A DNA stretch of 43,874 bases from Actinomycetota bacterium. GTDB lineage: Bacteria > Actinomycetota > Aquicultoria > SKW223. The position numbers and the translations under genes are program-made. The stretch lies in assembly GCA_026417515.1 (NCBI GenBank), contig JAOADC010000018.1, positions 1 to 43,874 of the forward strand, in the 5' to 3' direction. Numbering within the stretch: the first letter of the stretch is position 1; each line of letters starts with the position of its first letter. Below the pieces are notes generated by a model. The model saw only the letters and a list, made by a program, of their open reading frames with translations. It did not search any database and had not been told where the DNA came from. Positions 1-7,576 of the stretch are shown here, one piece after another.

Positions 1-527
1 ACCAGATAAACAAAAAGAGGATACGCCCAACCCAACTCAAGCACATAACCAGTTAGTGGTATTTCAATATAAGTTGGCAAGCCAGCGTAATTAATTGCAA
101 AATAACTGAAAGAAAGCGAAATCAAAAACTGTAAAAAAAGTTTATCTCGTGCCCTCAATCCAAGTGATCTTCTGCGTGCAGTTTTCATATAGTCATCGAT
201 AAGTCCAATGAGAGCGCATGAAAGAAGCACAAAGAGCGCAAGGAAACCTTTAAAAGAAAATCCACGTGTAAAAGAAATAGCCGCCCAGGATAGAGATGCT
301 GATATGACGATGGCCACTCCACCCATCGTTGGTGTACCCTGCTTTTTCAGATGAGGTTCAGGACCATCAGTTCTTACAATCTGCCCTATGTTTCTATTTC
401 TAAAGTATCTGATTAGCAGGGGCGTGATAAGAATGCACAAAAACATAGCCAAAGAAAGAGAAACAAATAATTGGAACGAAGGATACTTTGGAAACAGTTC
501 TAAAATTATTGATAAGAGATCAGACAT
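1..527 (-). CDS. mraY: Phospho-N-acetylmuramoyl-pentapeptide transferase MraY (3' end off window)
   Basis: Seen: this frame is absent from the ORF track because its stop lies outside the window. It reads from an ATG at 527 to the left edge, giving about 175 residues. The protein opens with a hydrophobic helix, then the family signature DGPEPHLKKQGTPTMGG, and further on GLIDDYMK, which holds the paired aspartates of the active site. Known: MraY transfers phospho-MurNAc-pentapeptide from UDP to undecaprenyl phosphate at the inner face of the membrane, making lipid I. The start overlaps the murF stop by 8 bases, so translation is probably coupled. It is the last visible gene of the dcw cluster; murD, ftsW and murG would be expected beyond the left edge. 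Confidence 0.95.
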   Translation of the reverse strand, partial: MSDLLSIILELFPKYPSFQLFVSLSLAMFLCILITPLLIRYFRNRNIGQIVRTDGPEPHLKKQGTPTMGGVAIVISASLSWAAISFTRGFSFKGFLALFVLLSCALIGLIDDYMKTARRRSLGLRARDKLFLQFLISLSFSYFAINYAGLPTYIEIPLTGYVLELGWAYPLFVYL

Positions 528-1911
528 ATTCTAGCACCCTTTCAAGACCAAGCGCTCTTGAAGCTTTAATGAGAACCACCGTTTTTTCAGTCAGCATACC
601 CTTTAATATATCTGCAGCCTCTTTGCAGTTAGATGCTCTAAAAATTCTTTCTTCCCCAAATCCTTTCTTGAAGCTTTCAAAAAAATCTCCTATGTAAATA
701 ACAGCATCAACGCCAAGGACCTTTGCCTGCCTGCCAGCCTCTTCATGCATTTCTTCTGAATAATCTCCAAGTTCAAGCATATCGCCAAGAACTGCAATCT
801 TTTTCTTGTCTGCTTCTTTTGAAAGAGTGAACAGAAACTCGAGAGCTGAGCGAAGTGAGGCAGGATTTGAGTTGTAGGCGTCGTTTATAAAAATTACCCC
901 TTCCTTTCTTAAAACTTCAAGTCGCATCTTTGGTAATCTTACTTCTGCAACTGCTTCCAGAAATTCTTCTTTTCCCAATCCATTCTTTAGTGCTAGAAGA
1001 GAGGCGATGGCGAGATTAGAAACATTATGAAGACCAGGCACGGGAAGTTTGAAATCAAACGTCATTTTTCTAAAAAAGAATCTGACCTCTGGATAACCAG
1101 CTTCATCAACTGAAAGAACCTGATAACGCAAATCATCGCTATCATTCCTACCACATGTATAGATCCTGCAACTGTAACCTTTAAGCTCTCTTATAGATTT
1201 CTCAAAAAAATCATCTTCAGAATTCAGGTAAACCTCTCTAACAGATTCTGCTTTTGCAAGTTTGATTTTTTCTTTAAAGATTGCTTCCCTTGAACCAAGA
1301 ATTCCTACATGAGCAAAGCCAATATTGGTGATAATCGCTTTTGTTGGTTTAACGATTTCTAAAAGTTCGTCCATATCGTTTTCTTTTCTAATACCATATT
1401 CAAAAAGGTAAAAATCAGCATTCGGTCTGGCATTCAATATCTCAACTGAAAGACCAAGTGGAGTGTTAAAACTCTTCCTTACTTTAAATACTTCGAATTT
1501 CAAACCAAGCAGGCAATATAGCATTTCTTTTACTGTAGTTTTTCCTGAGCTTCCTGTAATGCCGATAATTTCCCCTTGAATTCCCTTAGCTTTATTCTTC
1601 GCAGCACTTAATAGTGATTCTTGAGAATCCATACCCTCGATATAGAGGAAGGATGCGTTTGTATTCCAATTAATATACTTTTTTCTTATCTCTTCAATCC
1701 TTTTAGAATCGACGAAGAAAACTCTACTTCCACTGGCATATGCTTCTTCAATAAAATCGTGGCCATCATTCTTCCTGCCTTTTAAAGCTGCAAACGCTTT
1801 TTTTGGACCTGCTTCTCTGCTGTCAGTGACTATCTTTTCGAAACTCAATTCTTTAAGCCCGAAGATCTTAAACCCATATTCACTTGCAAAGTCACTTACT
1901 TTAAAAAGCAA
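520..1911 (-). CDS. murF: UDP-N-acetylmuramoyl-tripeptide--D-alanyl-D-alanine ligase MurF
   Basis: This is a Mur ligase with the N-terminal substrate-binding part, the ATP P-loop GITGSSGKTT near residue 120, and a C-terminal domain containing the INDAYNSNP stretch typical of MurF. It adds D-Ala-D-Ala to the UDP-MurNAc-tripeptide in the cytoplasm. Start choice: the track begins at 2016, but those first 35 residues do not resemble MurF and lie inside murE. A TTG at 1911, preceded by GAGGAAAGGAAGAGAAAGA, gives LLFKVSDFASEYG and about 463 residues, the usual family length, overlapping murE by 11 bases. The stop overlaps the mraY start. The start is inferred; the function is secure. Confidence 0.93.
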   Translation of the reverse strand: MLFKVSDFASEYGFKIFGLKELSFEKIVTDSREAGPKKAFAALKGRKNDGHDFIEEAYASGSRVFFVDSKRIEEIRKKYINWNTNASFLYIEGMDSQESLLSAAKNKAKGIQGEIIGITGSSGKTTVKEMLYCLLGLKFEVFKVRKSFNTPLGLSVEILNARPNADFYLFEYGIRKENDMDELLEIVKPTKAIITNIGFAHVGILGSREAIFKEKIKLAKAESVREVYLNSEDDFFEKSIRELKGYSCRIYTCGRNDSDDLRYQVLSVDEAGYPEVRFFFRKMTFDFKLPVPGLHNVSNLAIASLLALKNGLGKEEFLEAVAEVRLPKMRLEVLRKEGVIFINDAYNSNPASLRSALEFLFTLSKEADKKKIAVLGDMLELGDYSEEMHEEAGRQAKVLGVDAVIYIGDFFESFKKGFGEERIFRASNCKEAADILKGMLTEKTVVLIKASRALGLERVLEYV

Positions 1912-3400
1912 TCTTTCTCTTCCTTTCCTCGATAGCCTCTTTTGCCACTTCCCTATCATCAAAGTGGACTGTTCTATCCTTAAATATCTGATAATTCTCG
2001 TGCCCTTTTCCAGCAATCAAGACAATATCTCCACTTCTTGCCATCTCTATCGCTTTAAAGATTGCTTTCTTTCTATCAACCTCAACTATAACTTTATATT
2101 TTAAGTCCTCCTCTATTCCTTTCAGAATATCATCGATTATTTCTTCAGGTTCTTCACTTCTTGGATTATCAGATGTAACAATTACCAGCGAGCTCATACT
2201 CGCAGCAATGGCACCCATTTTTGGTCGCTTATCTTTATCCCGATCTCCGCCACAACCAAAAACTGTTATTAAGCGACCATTCCCTTTAAGGATGCCCAGG
2301 CAAGCATCGATAACATTTTTTAAACCATCTGGAGTATGGGCATAATCAACGATTACAAAAAATGATTCATCTGATTTTATCATCTCGAATCTTCCAGGTG
2401 GTGTTTCAGCCTCTCTAAGACCGGCAGCAATCTGCTCAAATGATATTCCAAGAGAATGACAGGCTGAAGCAGCGGCAAGAGCATTATATACATTGAAAAT
2501 CCCTGTTAAAGGAAGATAAACTGCTGCAACAGGCTTATCTTTAAATATCAACTTAAAATTTATACTTCCGATATCCACATTAATATCATCTGCTCTAATT
2601 TCAGCATTCTTTCCAAAACCATAGGTTACTAACCTAGATGATTTACTCTTTCCAATAGAGTAAAGTTCTTCACCTACAGGATCATCTAAGTTTACTATCC
2701 AGGGTACATCTGGATTATTAATAAAGAGGCTCATCTTAACTCTTGCATATTCTTCCATTGTGAGATGGTAATCGAGATGATCCTGAGAAAGATTTGTGAA
2801 AACTAATGCAGAAAAATTGGTACCTACTATTCTCTTCTGGTCTATAGCATGAGAGGAGACCTCCATTGAAACGATTTCAACATTTTCTCTTCTCATCGCA
2901 TCAAATAGACTTTGCAACTCATAGGAGTCTGGTGTCGTATGGGTAACAGGAATCACATCATCACCAATCTTATTGCGGACTGTTCCAATCAATCCTGTTT
3001 TAAATCCAGCTTTTCTAAAAATGCTTTCTATTAAATGTGTGGTCGTGGTTTTGCCGTTGGTTCCTGTAACTCCTATAACTTTCATGTATTTCGAAGGATA
3101 CTTAAATATTGCTGCCGATAGCAGAGCATAGGCCTCTCTTGAATCCTCGACAAAAATCTTCGCAACATTATGAGGAATATCAATTTCGCGCTCGCAAACA
3201 ACTGCAATGGCACCCTTCTTAACAGCATCCATAGCAAAATCGTGACCATCAACATTTGTGCCTTTGATGCAAACGAAGACATAGCCTTCCTCGACCTTCA
3301 TCGAATTTGAAGTTATTCCAGAAACCTCCAAGTAAGTATTCCCCTTTACATCCTTATATGGTATTTCTTTAAGCAGATCCGCTAACTTCAAGTTAATCAC
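1901..3400 (-). CDS. murE: UDP-MurNAc-tripeptide synthetase MurE, meso-DAP type
   Basis: The 499-residue Mur ligase carries the P-loop GVTGTNGKTTTT near residue 110 and the substrate motif DNPR (in DNPRSEEPEEI) near residue 407. Known: DNPR marks enzymes that add meso-diaminopimelate, while lysine-adding enzymes have different residues there. The peptidoglycan is therefore predicted to be of A1-gamma (meso-DAP) type. The ATG start overlaps the upstream ftsI stop by 8 bases, and the 3' end overlaps the likely murF start. It belongs to the dcw operon. Confidence 0.95.
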   Translation of the reverse strand: MINLKLADLLKEIPYKDVKGNTYLEVSGITSNSMKVEEGYVFVCIKGTNVDGHDFAMDAVKKGAIAVVCEREIDIPHNVAKIFVEDSREAYALLSAAIFKYPSKYMKVIGVTGTNGKTTTTHLIESIFRKAGFKTGLIGTVRNKIGDDVIPVTHTTPDSYELQSLFDAMRRENVEIVSMEVSSHAIDQKRIVGTNFSALVFTNLSQDHLDYHLTMEEYARVKMSLFINNPDVPWIVNLDDPVGEELYSIGKSKSSRLVTYGFGKNAEIRADDINVDIGSINFKLIFKDKPVAAVYLPLTGIFNVYNALAAASACHSLGISFEQIAAGLREAETPPGRFEMIKSDESFFVIVDYAHTPDGLKNVIDACLGILKGNGRLITVFGCGGDRDKDKRPKMGAIAASMSSLVIVTSDNPRSEEPEEIIDDILKGIEEDLKYKVIVEVDRKKAIFKAIEMARSGDIVLIAGKGHENYQIFKDRTVHFDDREVAKEAIEERKRKIAF

Positions 3401-5183
3401 CTGTCACATCTTTCCCTGCTGGAGTTTTCTCAGAATCGATTTCCTTCTCAGATTTATCAGGTGGCACCTTTAAATACTTTACACAGAACTCTGCAATCCT
3501 TGAAAATACCGGTGCAGCTACTGTACCACCGTAATGCGCCTTTTTGGGTTCATAAACGACAACCATAATCGTCAACCTTGGATCTGAAACTGGCAAGAAC
3601 CCTACGAAAGATGAGATATACTTACCGCGCTGGTATCCTGTTTTTCCTGGCACCTGCGCCGTTCCGGTCTTTCCTGCCACTCGATAACCATAGACCTTTG
3701 CTTTCTGTCCAGTACCATTATTGACAACTTCTTCAAGCATTTTTTTCATAATCTCCACAGTTTTATCAGAGACTATCTTAGTTTGTTTACTCTCTGTTCT
3801 AAATTGTTGAGAGCCTGTCTCTGGATCATACGAATATTTAAAAATATGGGGCTCAACGTAATACCCATTATTTGCAAAAACGTTTGTCGCCATGAGCATC
3901 TGTAGTGGCGTACAGGATATTCCCTGTCCAAAAGACATCGTGGCAAGTGTGGTTTTTTTCCATTGATCTGTTGGTAGAACACGTCCAACCTGTTCACCAC
4001 TCAAATCAAGACCTGTCTTACGACCAAAGCCAAAACAGGTTACATACTCATAGAACCTCTCTGGACCAAGTTTTTCTGCTATTTTTACCGCACCAATATT
4101 CATCGATTCCTGAAGAATCTGAATAACATTGTAACTTCCAGCAGGTCTGTGGTGTGCTTCCTTTATCGTATACCTTCCTATTTTAAGCTTCTCAGGTAAG
4201 TACATAATAGTTTGAGGACTTATCAACTGTTCATTGATAGCTGCTGCGATGGTTATTGTCTTAAACGTAGAGCCTGGTTCGTAAACCGCTCGATAACATT
4301 TATTTATATAGTAACTAATGTCATCTACTTTACCATGAGAATTTGGATCAAAATCAGGAAGGGAAGCCATCGCATATATTTCGCCTGTCTTGCTATTAAT
4401 AACCATAGCACAGGCACCTTTGGCTTCCTGTTCTTTTATAGCCTCTTTAAGAGCCTGCTCCACAAAGAACTGGATTTCTTTATCTATCGTTAGAACAAGA
4501 TTTTTGCCATCTTTTGCTTCTTGTTTTTTCTTAATGGTTTCAGGAACAATAGCCCCAACATTTGAGTAAAACTGCGCCTCAATGTAGCCTGGAGTCCCTT
4601 TTAATAAATCGTTGAAATAGTATTCTGCGCCTTCTTTTCCTACAAGTTCAAGATATCCATTTTCTGCTGAAGGAACAACAAAACCGATGACGTGACTAGC
4701 AAGGGTACCGTTAGGATAAATCCTTATAAAATCGTCCTCCATCCACAGCATATTCTCCCTGGCTTCACGGACTATCTTCTCAGCAGTATCAATTGAAACG
4801 TTTCGTGCAAGAACTACATACTTATTACTATTTTTCTCGAAAATGTCTTTTACCTTCTCATAATCAATCTTCAGATATTTTGCAATTATTCTTGCAACTC
4901 TTTCCTTGTCCTTTAAGTAATATGGATTTGTGCAAATTCTTTTCACAGGAATGGTTACAGCAAGTTTGTTTCCATTTGTGTCTTCTATATCTCCTCTTTT
5001 TGCAGGAATTGGCTTTTTTTGAGTGAGGTCAATCTCTGACTTCTTAATAAAATATTTAGGGTTAATAGCCTGAATAACAACAACTCTGTAAATTAAAAAA
5101 ATGAAACTGAGAAGTATGGAGAGAAATATCCAGAATGATCTTTTTATGTAATTGTTTTTCTTATCATATCTTTTCTTATCCAC
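3393..5183 (-). CDS. ftsI: Division-specific transpeptidase (class B PBP, FtsI/SpoVD-like)
   Basis: The 596-residue protein has a short cytoplasmic N-terminus, one transmembrane helix (about residues 15-35), a dimerisation domain and a transpeptidase domain. The catalytic motifs are present: STFK near residue 302 (active-site serine), SMN near 360 and KTGTA near 503. Known: class B PBPs cross-link septal peptidoglycan with FtsW. There are no PASTA repeats at the C-terminus, which ends in a charged Lys/Glu-rich tail. The GTG start has a GAGGT ribosome site that overlaps the end of ftsL. Its place between ftsL and murE supports FtsI over an elongation PBP2. Confidence 0.93.
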   Translation of the reverse strand: MDKKRYDKKNNYIKRSFWIFLSILLSFIFLIYRVVVIQAINPKYFIKKSEIDLTQKKPIPAKRGDIEDTNGNKLAVTIPVKRICTNPYYLKDKERVARIIAKYLKIDYEKVKDIFEKNSNKYVVLARNVSIDTAEKIVREARENMLWMEDDFIRIYPNGTLASHVIGFVVPSAENGYLELVGKEGAEYYFNDLLKGTPGYIEAQFYSNVGAIVPETIKKKQEAKDGKNLVLTIDKEIQFFVEQALKEAIKEQEAKGACAMVINSKTGEIYAMASLPDFDPNSHGKVDDISYYINKCYRAVYEPGSTFKTITIAAAINEQLISPQTIMYLPEKLKIGRYTIKEAHHRPAGSYNVIQILQESMNIGAVKIAEKLGPERFYEYVTCFGFGRKTGLDLSGEQVGRVLPTDQWKKTTLATMSFGQGISCTPLQMLMATNVFANNGYYVEPHIFKYSYDPETGSQQFRTESKQTKIVSDKTVEIMKKMLEEVVNNGTGQKAKVYGYRVAGKTGTAQVPGKTGYQRGKYISSFVGFLPVSDPRLTIMVVVYEPKKAHYGGTVAAPVFSRIAEFCVKYLKVPPDKSEKEIDSEKTPAGKDVTGD

Positions 5184-5187
5184 CGCC

Positions 5188-5655
5188 CTACCTCATGCTG
5201 GGTATGGTGGATTTTGTGTAGTAGAGTTGTGTAGCTTTGGAAAGGACAGGTTTTTCCTCTTTTTCTTTGGGTTTTATATTTAATTCTATGAAGACAACCT
5301 CGGTTGCTTCGACCATGCCCAATCTTTTGCTTGCCAGGTTCTTAATTCTTATAGGATCGGAAAGTTTTGAAAATTCGACTTTTCTCTGCTGCAGAATCTG
5401 CTTTTCTTCTTCGATCTTCTTTAATAGCGCTCCTCTTTGAATTTCCATATTTGAGATGCTTGCATAAACACTGACAAGCGCTGTTCCTATGACAACCAGA
5501 GTTAGACAGGAAAATAATACTGTTAGGAACAGGGCTCGATATGTATTAAGAGCCCTGTTCCTACGGCCGGCGGCAGGCCTTTCTTTTGGCTGCTCTTTAA
5601 CAGCCTGATATGTATATTTCTGTATTTCAGTTTTTGCCAAAGAAGTAGAGCGCAT
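5188..5655 (-). CDS. ftsL: FtsL-like septum protein
   Basis: The 155-residue bitopic protein has a basic cytoplasmic N-terminus of about 45 residues, one transmembrane helix (about residues 46-68) and a periplasmic coiled coil (MEIQRGALLKKIEEEKQIL). A DPIRIKNLASKRLGM segment follows, like the conserved end of FtsL/DivIC proteins. Known: FtsL recruits the divisome synthase with FtsB. Its position between rsmH and ftsI is diagnostic. The ATG follows the rsmH stop directly, with the ribosome site GAGAGGG inside the end of rsmH. Odd: the segment coding for the N-terminal tail holds a GC-rich 14-base perfect inverted repeat (see repeat entry) that supplies residues RNRALNTYRALFL. Confidence 0.85.
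   Translation of the reverse strand: MRSTSLAKTEIQKYTYQAVKEQPKERPAAGRRNRALNTYRALFLTVLFSCLTLVVIGTALVSVYASISNMEIQRGALLKKIEEEKQILQQRKVEFSKLSDPIRIKNLASKRLGMVEATEVVFIELNIKPKEKEEKPVLSKATQLYYTKSTIPSMR
5524..5580. repeat. GC-rich palindromic element inside ftsL
   Basis: Arms TAGGAACAGGGCTC (5524-5537) and GAGCCCTGTTCCTA (5550-5563) are perfect 14-base inverted repeats around a 12-base AT-rich loop. They are followed by the GC-rich stretch CGGCCGGCGGCAGGCC. Base composition is unlike the surrounding low-GC coding sequence. The element stays in frame and encodes part of the FtsL cytoplasmic tail. It resembles short dispersed palindromic repeats of the REP or MITE kind (inference); one related TGTAGGAAC-containing stretch occurs near 38979. 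Confidence 0.6.
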
Positions 5656-6609
5656 TTAAACCCTCTCAATTGCCCTCAATGTTGCACTTCTTGATCTTGG
5701 ATTCAACTCAACTTCCTCTTTTTTTGGTTTTAATGGCTTTTTTGTTATTAACTTTGCTATCGGTTTCCGCCCACAAACACAAACCGGCGATTTTGGAGGA
5801 CAGATACAACTCTTGGACCAATCTTGAAACTTGCTCTTCACCAATCTATCTTCAAGCGATTGGTAAGAAATCACAACAATACGCCCTCCAGGCTTGAGCC
5901 ATCTTATAGCCTGATCAAGCGATTTTTCTATTCTTTCCAATTCTTTGTTCACTTCAATTCTTAGAGCTTGAAAAGTCTTTTTAGCCGGATGGTGTCCCTT
6001 CCTTCTTTCAGAAGCCGGTATTGCATCCTTGATTATTTCAACCAGTTCTTTCGTGGTTTTTATTGGCTTTATCTTCCTTCTTTCTACAATGAACTTTGCA
6101 ATTCTTCTTGCAAACTTTTCTTCTCCATACTGCTTTATGATTCTTGCCAGTTCATCCTCACTGTATTTGTTTACAACCATCTCTGCCGTAAGCTCCTGTC
6201 TTGTATCAAATCTCATATCCAATGGACCATCCTGGTTATAACTAAAACCTCTTTCTGGTGTTTCAGCGTGATAGGAAGAAATTCCAAGATCATACAGAAA
6301 ACCATCAACAAGACCTGTTCCAAGTTCCATTAACACATCGTCCAATTTATCAAAACCGGACTGTACCAAACTTATCTGAATATGCTGGCCGAAGGGGGCA
6401 AGTACATTTCTTGCTGCATTTATAGCTGCGTTATCTGCGTCAAGCCCCACCAGCCAACCACCTGGGATGATTTTTTCTGCGATTTTTGCTGCATGTCCTG
6501 CTCCGCCTAAGGTGCAGTCAACGATAGTGCTGCCTTTTTTCAGATTCAAATACTGCAGCACTTCGGCCAGCATCACCGGTTGGTGGCGGTACCGATATTC
6601 ATTTTTCAA
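5656..6609 (-). CDS. rsmH: 16S rRNA (cytosine-1402 N4)-methyltransferase RsmH
   Basis: The 317-residue protein carries the N-terminal signature HQPVML, the SAM-binding segment VDCTLGGAGH and the later motif SYQSLEDRLVK, all standard for RsmH (MraW). It N4-methylates C1402 in the decoding centre of 16S rRNA. Length is normal for the family. Start TTG at 6609 with a GGTGGG-like upstream stretch, 14 bases after the mraZ stop. It is followed without a gap by ftsL. Its place as second gene of the dcw cluster is the usual one. Confidence 0.96.
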   Translation of the reverse strand: MKNEYRYRHQPVMLAEVLQYLNLKKGSTIVDCTLGGAGHAAKIAEKIIPGGWLVGLDADNAAINAARNVLAPFGQHIQISLVQSGFDKLDDVLMELGTGLVDGFLYDLGISSYHAETPERGFSYNQDGPLDMRFDTRQELTAEMVVNKYSEDELARIIKQYGEEKFARRIAKFIVERRKIKPIKTTKELVEIIKDAIPASERRKGHHPAKKTFQALRIEVNKELERIEKSLDQAIRWLKPGGRIVVISYQSLEDRLVKSKFQDWSKSCICPPKSPVCVCGRKPIAKLITKKPLKPKKEEVELNPRSRSATLRAIERV

Positions 6610-6623
6610 GTTTCAACACCCAC

Positions 6624-7073
6624 CTAAATTGGCAAGCTCTTAAATTCTTCAAGCGGTTCACTTATCGACTGCCTATAAAGATCTGGGTCCCAAATTCGAT
6701 AATAGAGACCGTAGCCGACAATACGTGCTTCTTTGCTTATATTTGCGTATTCAAGATGTTCCTTAGGAATCAGAATTCTTCCTGATTTGTCAATCTTCTG
6801 CTCAGTTAGAAAGCTATAAATAATATTTTTGAACTTACCTAGTTTCATCGCCTGTTTTTCGTCTATTCCTTTCTCCAAAAAATCAATGCCTGAAAAATAT
6901 CTTTCTTCAAGTTCTGGAAAATTCTTTGGTGGAATAAGGATAAGGGACGGACCTGGCCAGACGGTGAGTAGAGCCTCCTCCCCAAAAACATGCCGATTCT
7001 TTGCTGGGAGAAAGATCCGTCCCTTTTCGTCTAATTTGTAAATACCATAACTGTAAAGTTTTTCTCCCACCAA
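6624..7073 (-). CDS. mraZ: Transcriptional regulator MraZ
   Basis: The 149-residue protein has two AbrB/SpoVT-like swapped-hairpin half-domains: LDEKGRIFLPAKNR near residues 14-27 and IDKSGRILIPKEHLEYA near 95-111. Known: MraZ forms a ring, binds repeated TGGG-type boxes upstream of itself and controls the dcw operon. The start appears to be TTG at 7073 (possibly GTG at 7070), after an AGTGGGGC stretch that may act both as ribosome site and as operator half. It is the first gene of the minus-strand dcw run. Confidence 0.94.
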   Translation of the reverse strand: MVGEKLYSYGIYKLDEKGRIFLPAKNRHVFGEEALLTVWPGPSLILIPPKNFPELEERYFSGIDFLEKGIDEKQAMKLGKFKNIIYSFLTEQKIDKSGRILIPKEHLEYANISKEARIVGYGLYYRIWDPDLYRQSISEPLEEFKSLPI

Positions 7074-7123
7074 TTAGCCCCACTTAATGAAACTGAGTGT
7101 AATTTTGCCCCATTTTTCTCCAC
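7066..7123 (-). promoter_or_regulatory. Candidate MraZ operator boxes
   Basis: Read on the minus strand, GTGGAGAAAAATGGGGC (7123-7107) holds two TGG[A/G]G boxes 10 bases apart, the spacing known for MraZ sites. Two further boxes, GTGGGGC and GGTGGGAG, overlap the mraZ start with a 13-base spacing. A TAAAAT -10-like hexamer lies just upstream near 7132-7137. This fits autoregulation. The irregular spacing of the second pair lowers confidence. Confidence 0.45.
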
Positions 7124-7447
7124 AACGCAAGAATTTTATCGACATTTTTCTAAAAAACTTTAGACTTTTGAACTGCTGTTTTACGAAAACATTCGATTTT
7201 CGGGTAGATTTAACAATTTTTTTTATTCAAATGGGTTGAATTAGGTCAAAAATTCTTATATTAAAAATAAAAAGCAGCTCAATCGGAGCAAAGACAAATG
7301 AATTTAATTGCAGCAGTTACTGTAAAAGTTGATGCACTAAATCTAATTCCTTATATCCCCACTAACTCCTTATTTTTGTCTACTAAATCCTTTGCCAGAT
7401 CCATTTTATTTTGCCGCCAAATTTTTCAACGAAAGGAGGGATAAAGC

Positions 7448-7531
7448 ATGAAGGCCAGACTCTACCTTATTATTATGGCATTGGCTGCTCTTGTTATGAG
7501 CGCAGGCTCACCAAATTTCTTCAGACCATAA
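7448..7531 (+). CDS. 27-residue hydrophobic mini-protein
   Basis: This is too short for the ORF track. ATG at 7448 is preceded by GAAAGGAGGG, the best ribosome binding site in the neighbourhood, 7 bases upstream. The product has a basic start (MKAR), a hydrophobic helix of about 15 residues (LYLIIMALAALVMSA) and a short tail ending NFFRP. It could be a small membrane peptide, a secreted signal peptide or a leader peptide acting on the hairpin and HD-GYP gene that follow. A candidate promoter TTGAAT-17-TATTAA lies near 7224-7252. No family is recognised. Real translation is inferred only from the ribosome site. Confidence 0.55.
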   Translation: MKARLYLIIMALAALVMSAGSPNFFRP

Positions 7532-7536
7532 GTTAA

Positions 7537-7576
7537 AGTTTCCGCACTAATTTCCGATTAAATTAGTGTGGAAACT
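7537..7576 (+). promoter_or_regulatory. Strong hairpin over the start of the HD-GYP gene
   Basis: Arms AGTTTCCGCACTAATTT (7537-7553) and AAATTAGTGTGGAAACT (7560-7576) pair over 17 positions, with one G-U pair and a 6-base loop. No U-run follows, so it is not a normal terminator. The right arm contains the GTG at 7568 that the ORF track uses as a start. It may control translation or protect the message. Confidence 0.55.

Noticed and set aside
7298-7444. 48-codon ORF upstream of the 27-codon mini-gene
   Set aside because: Weak ribosome site, no recognisable features, and it ends across the strong ribosome site of the next mini-gene; probably chance.
7230-7560. Possible cyclic di-GMP riboswitch ahead of the HD-GYP gene
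   Set aside because: No GEMM-I or GEMM-II conserved segments were seen; only the simple hairpin described is present.
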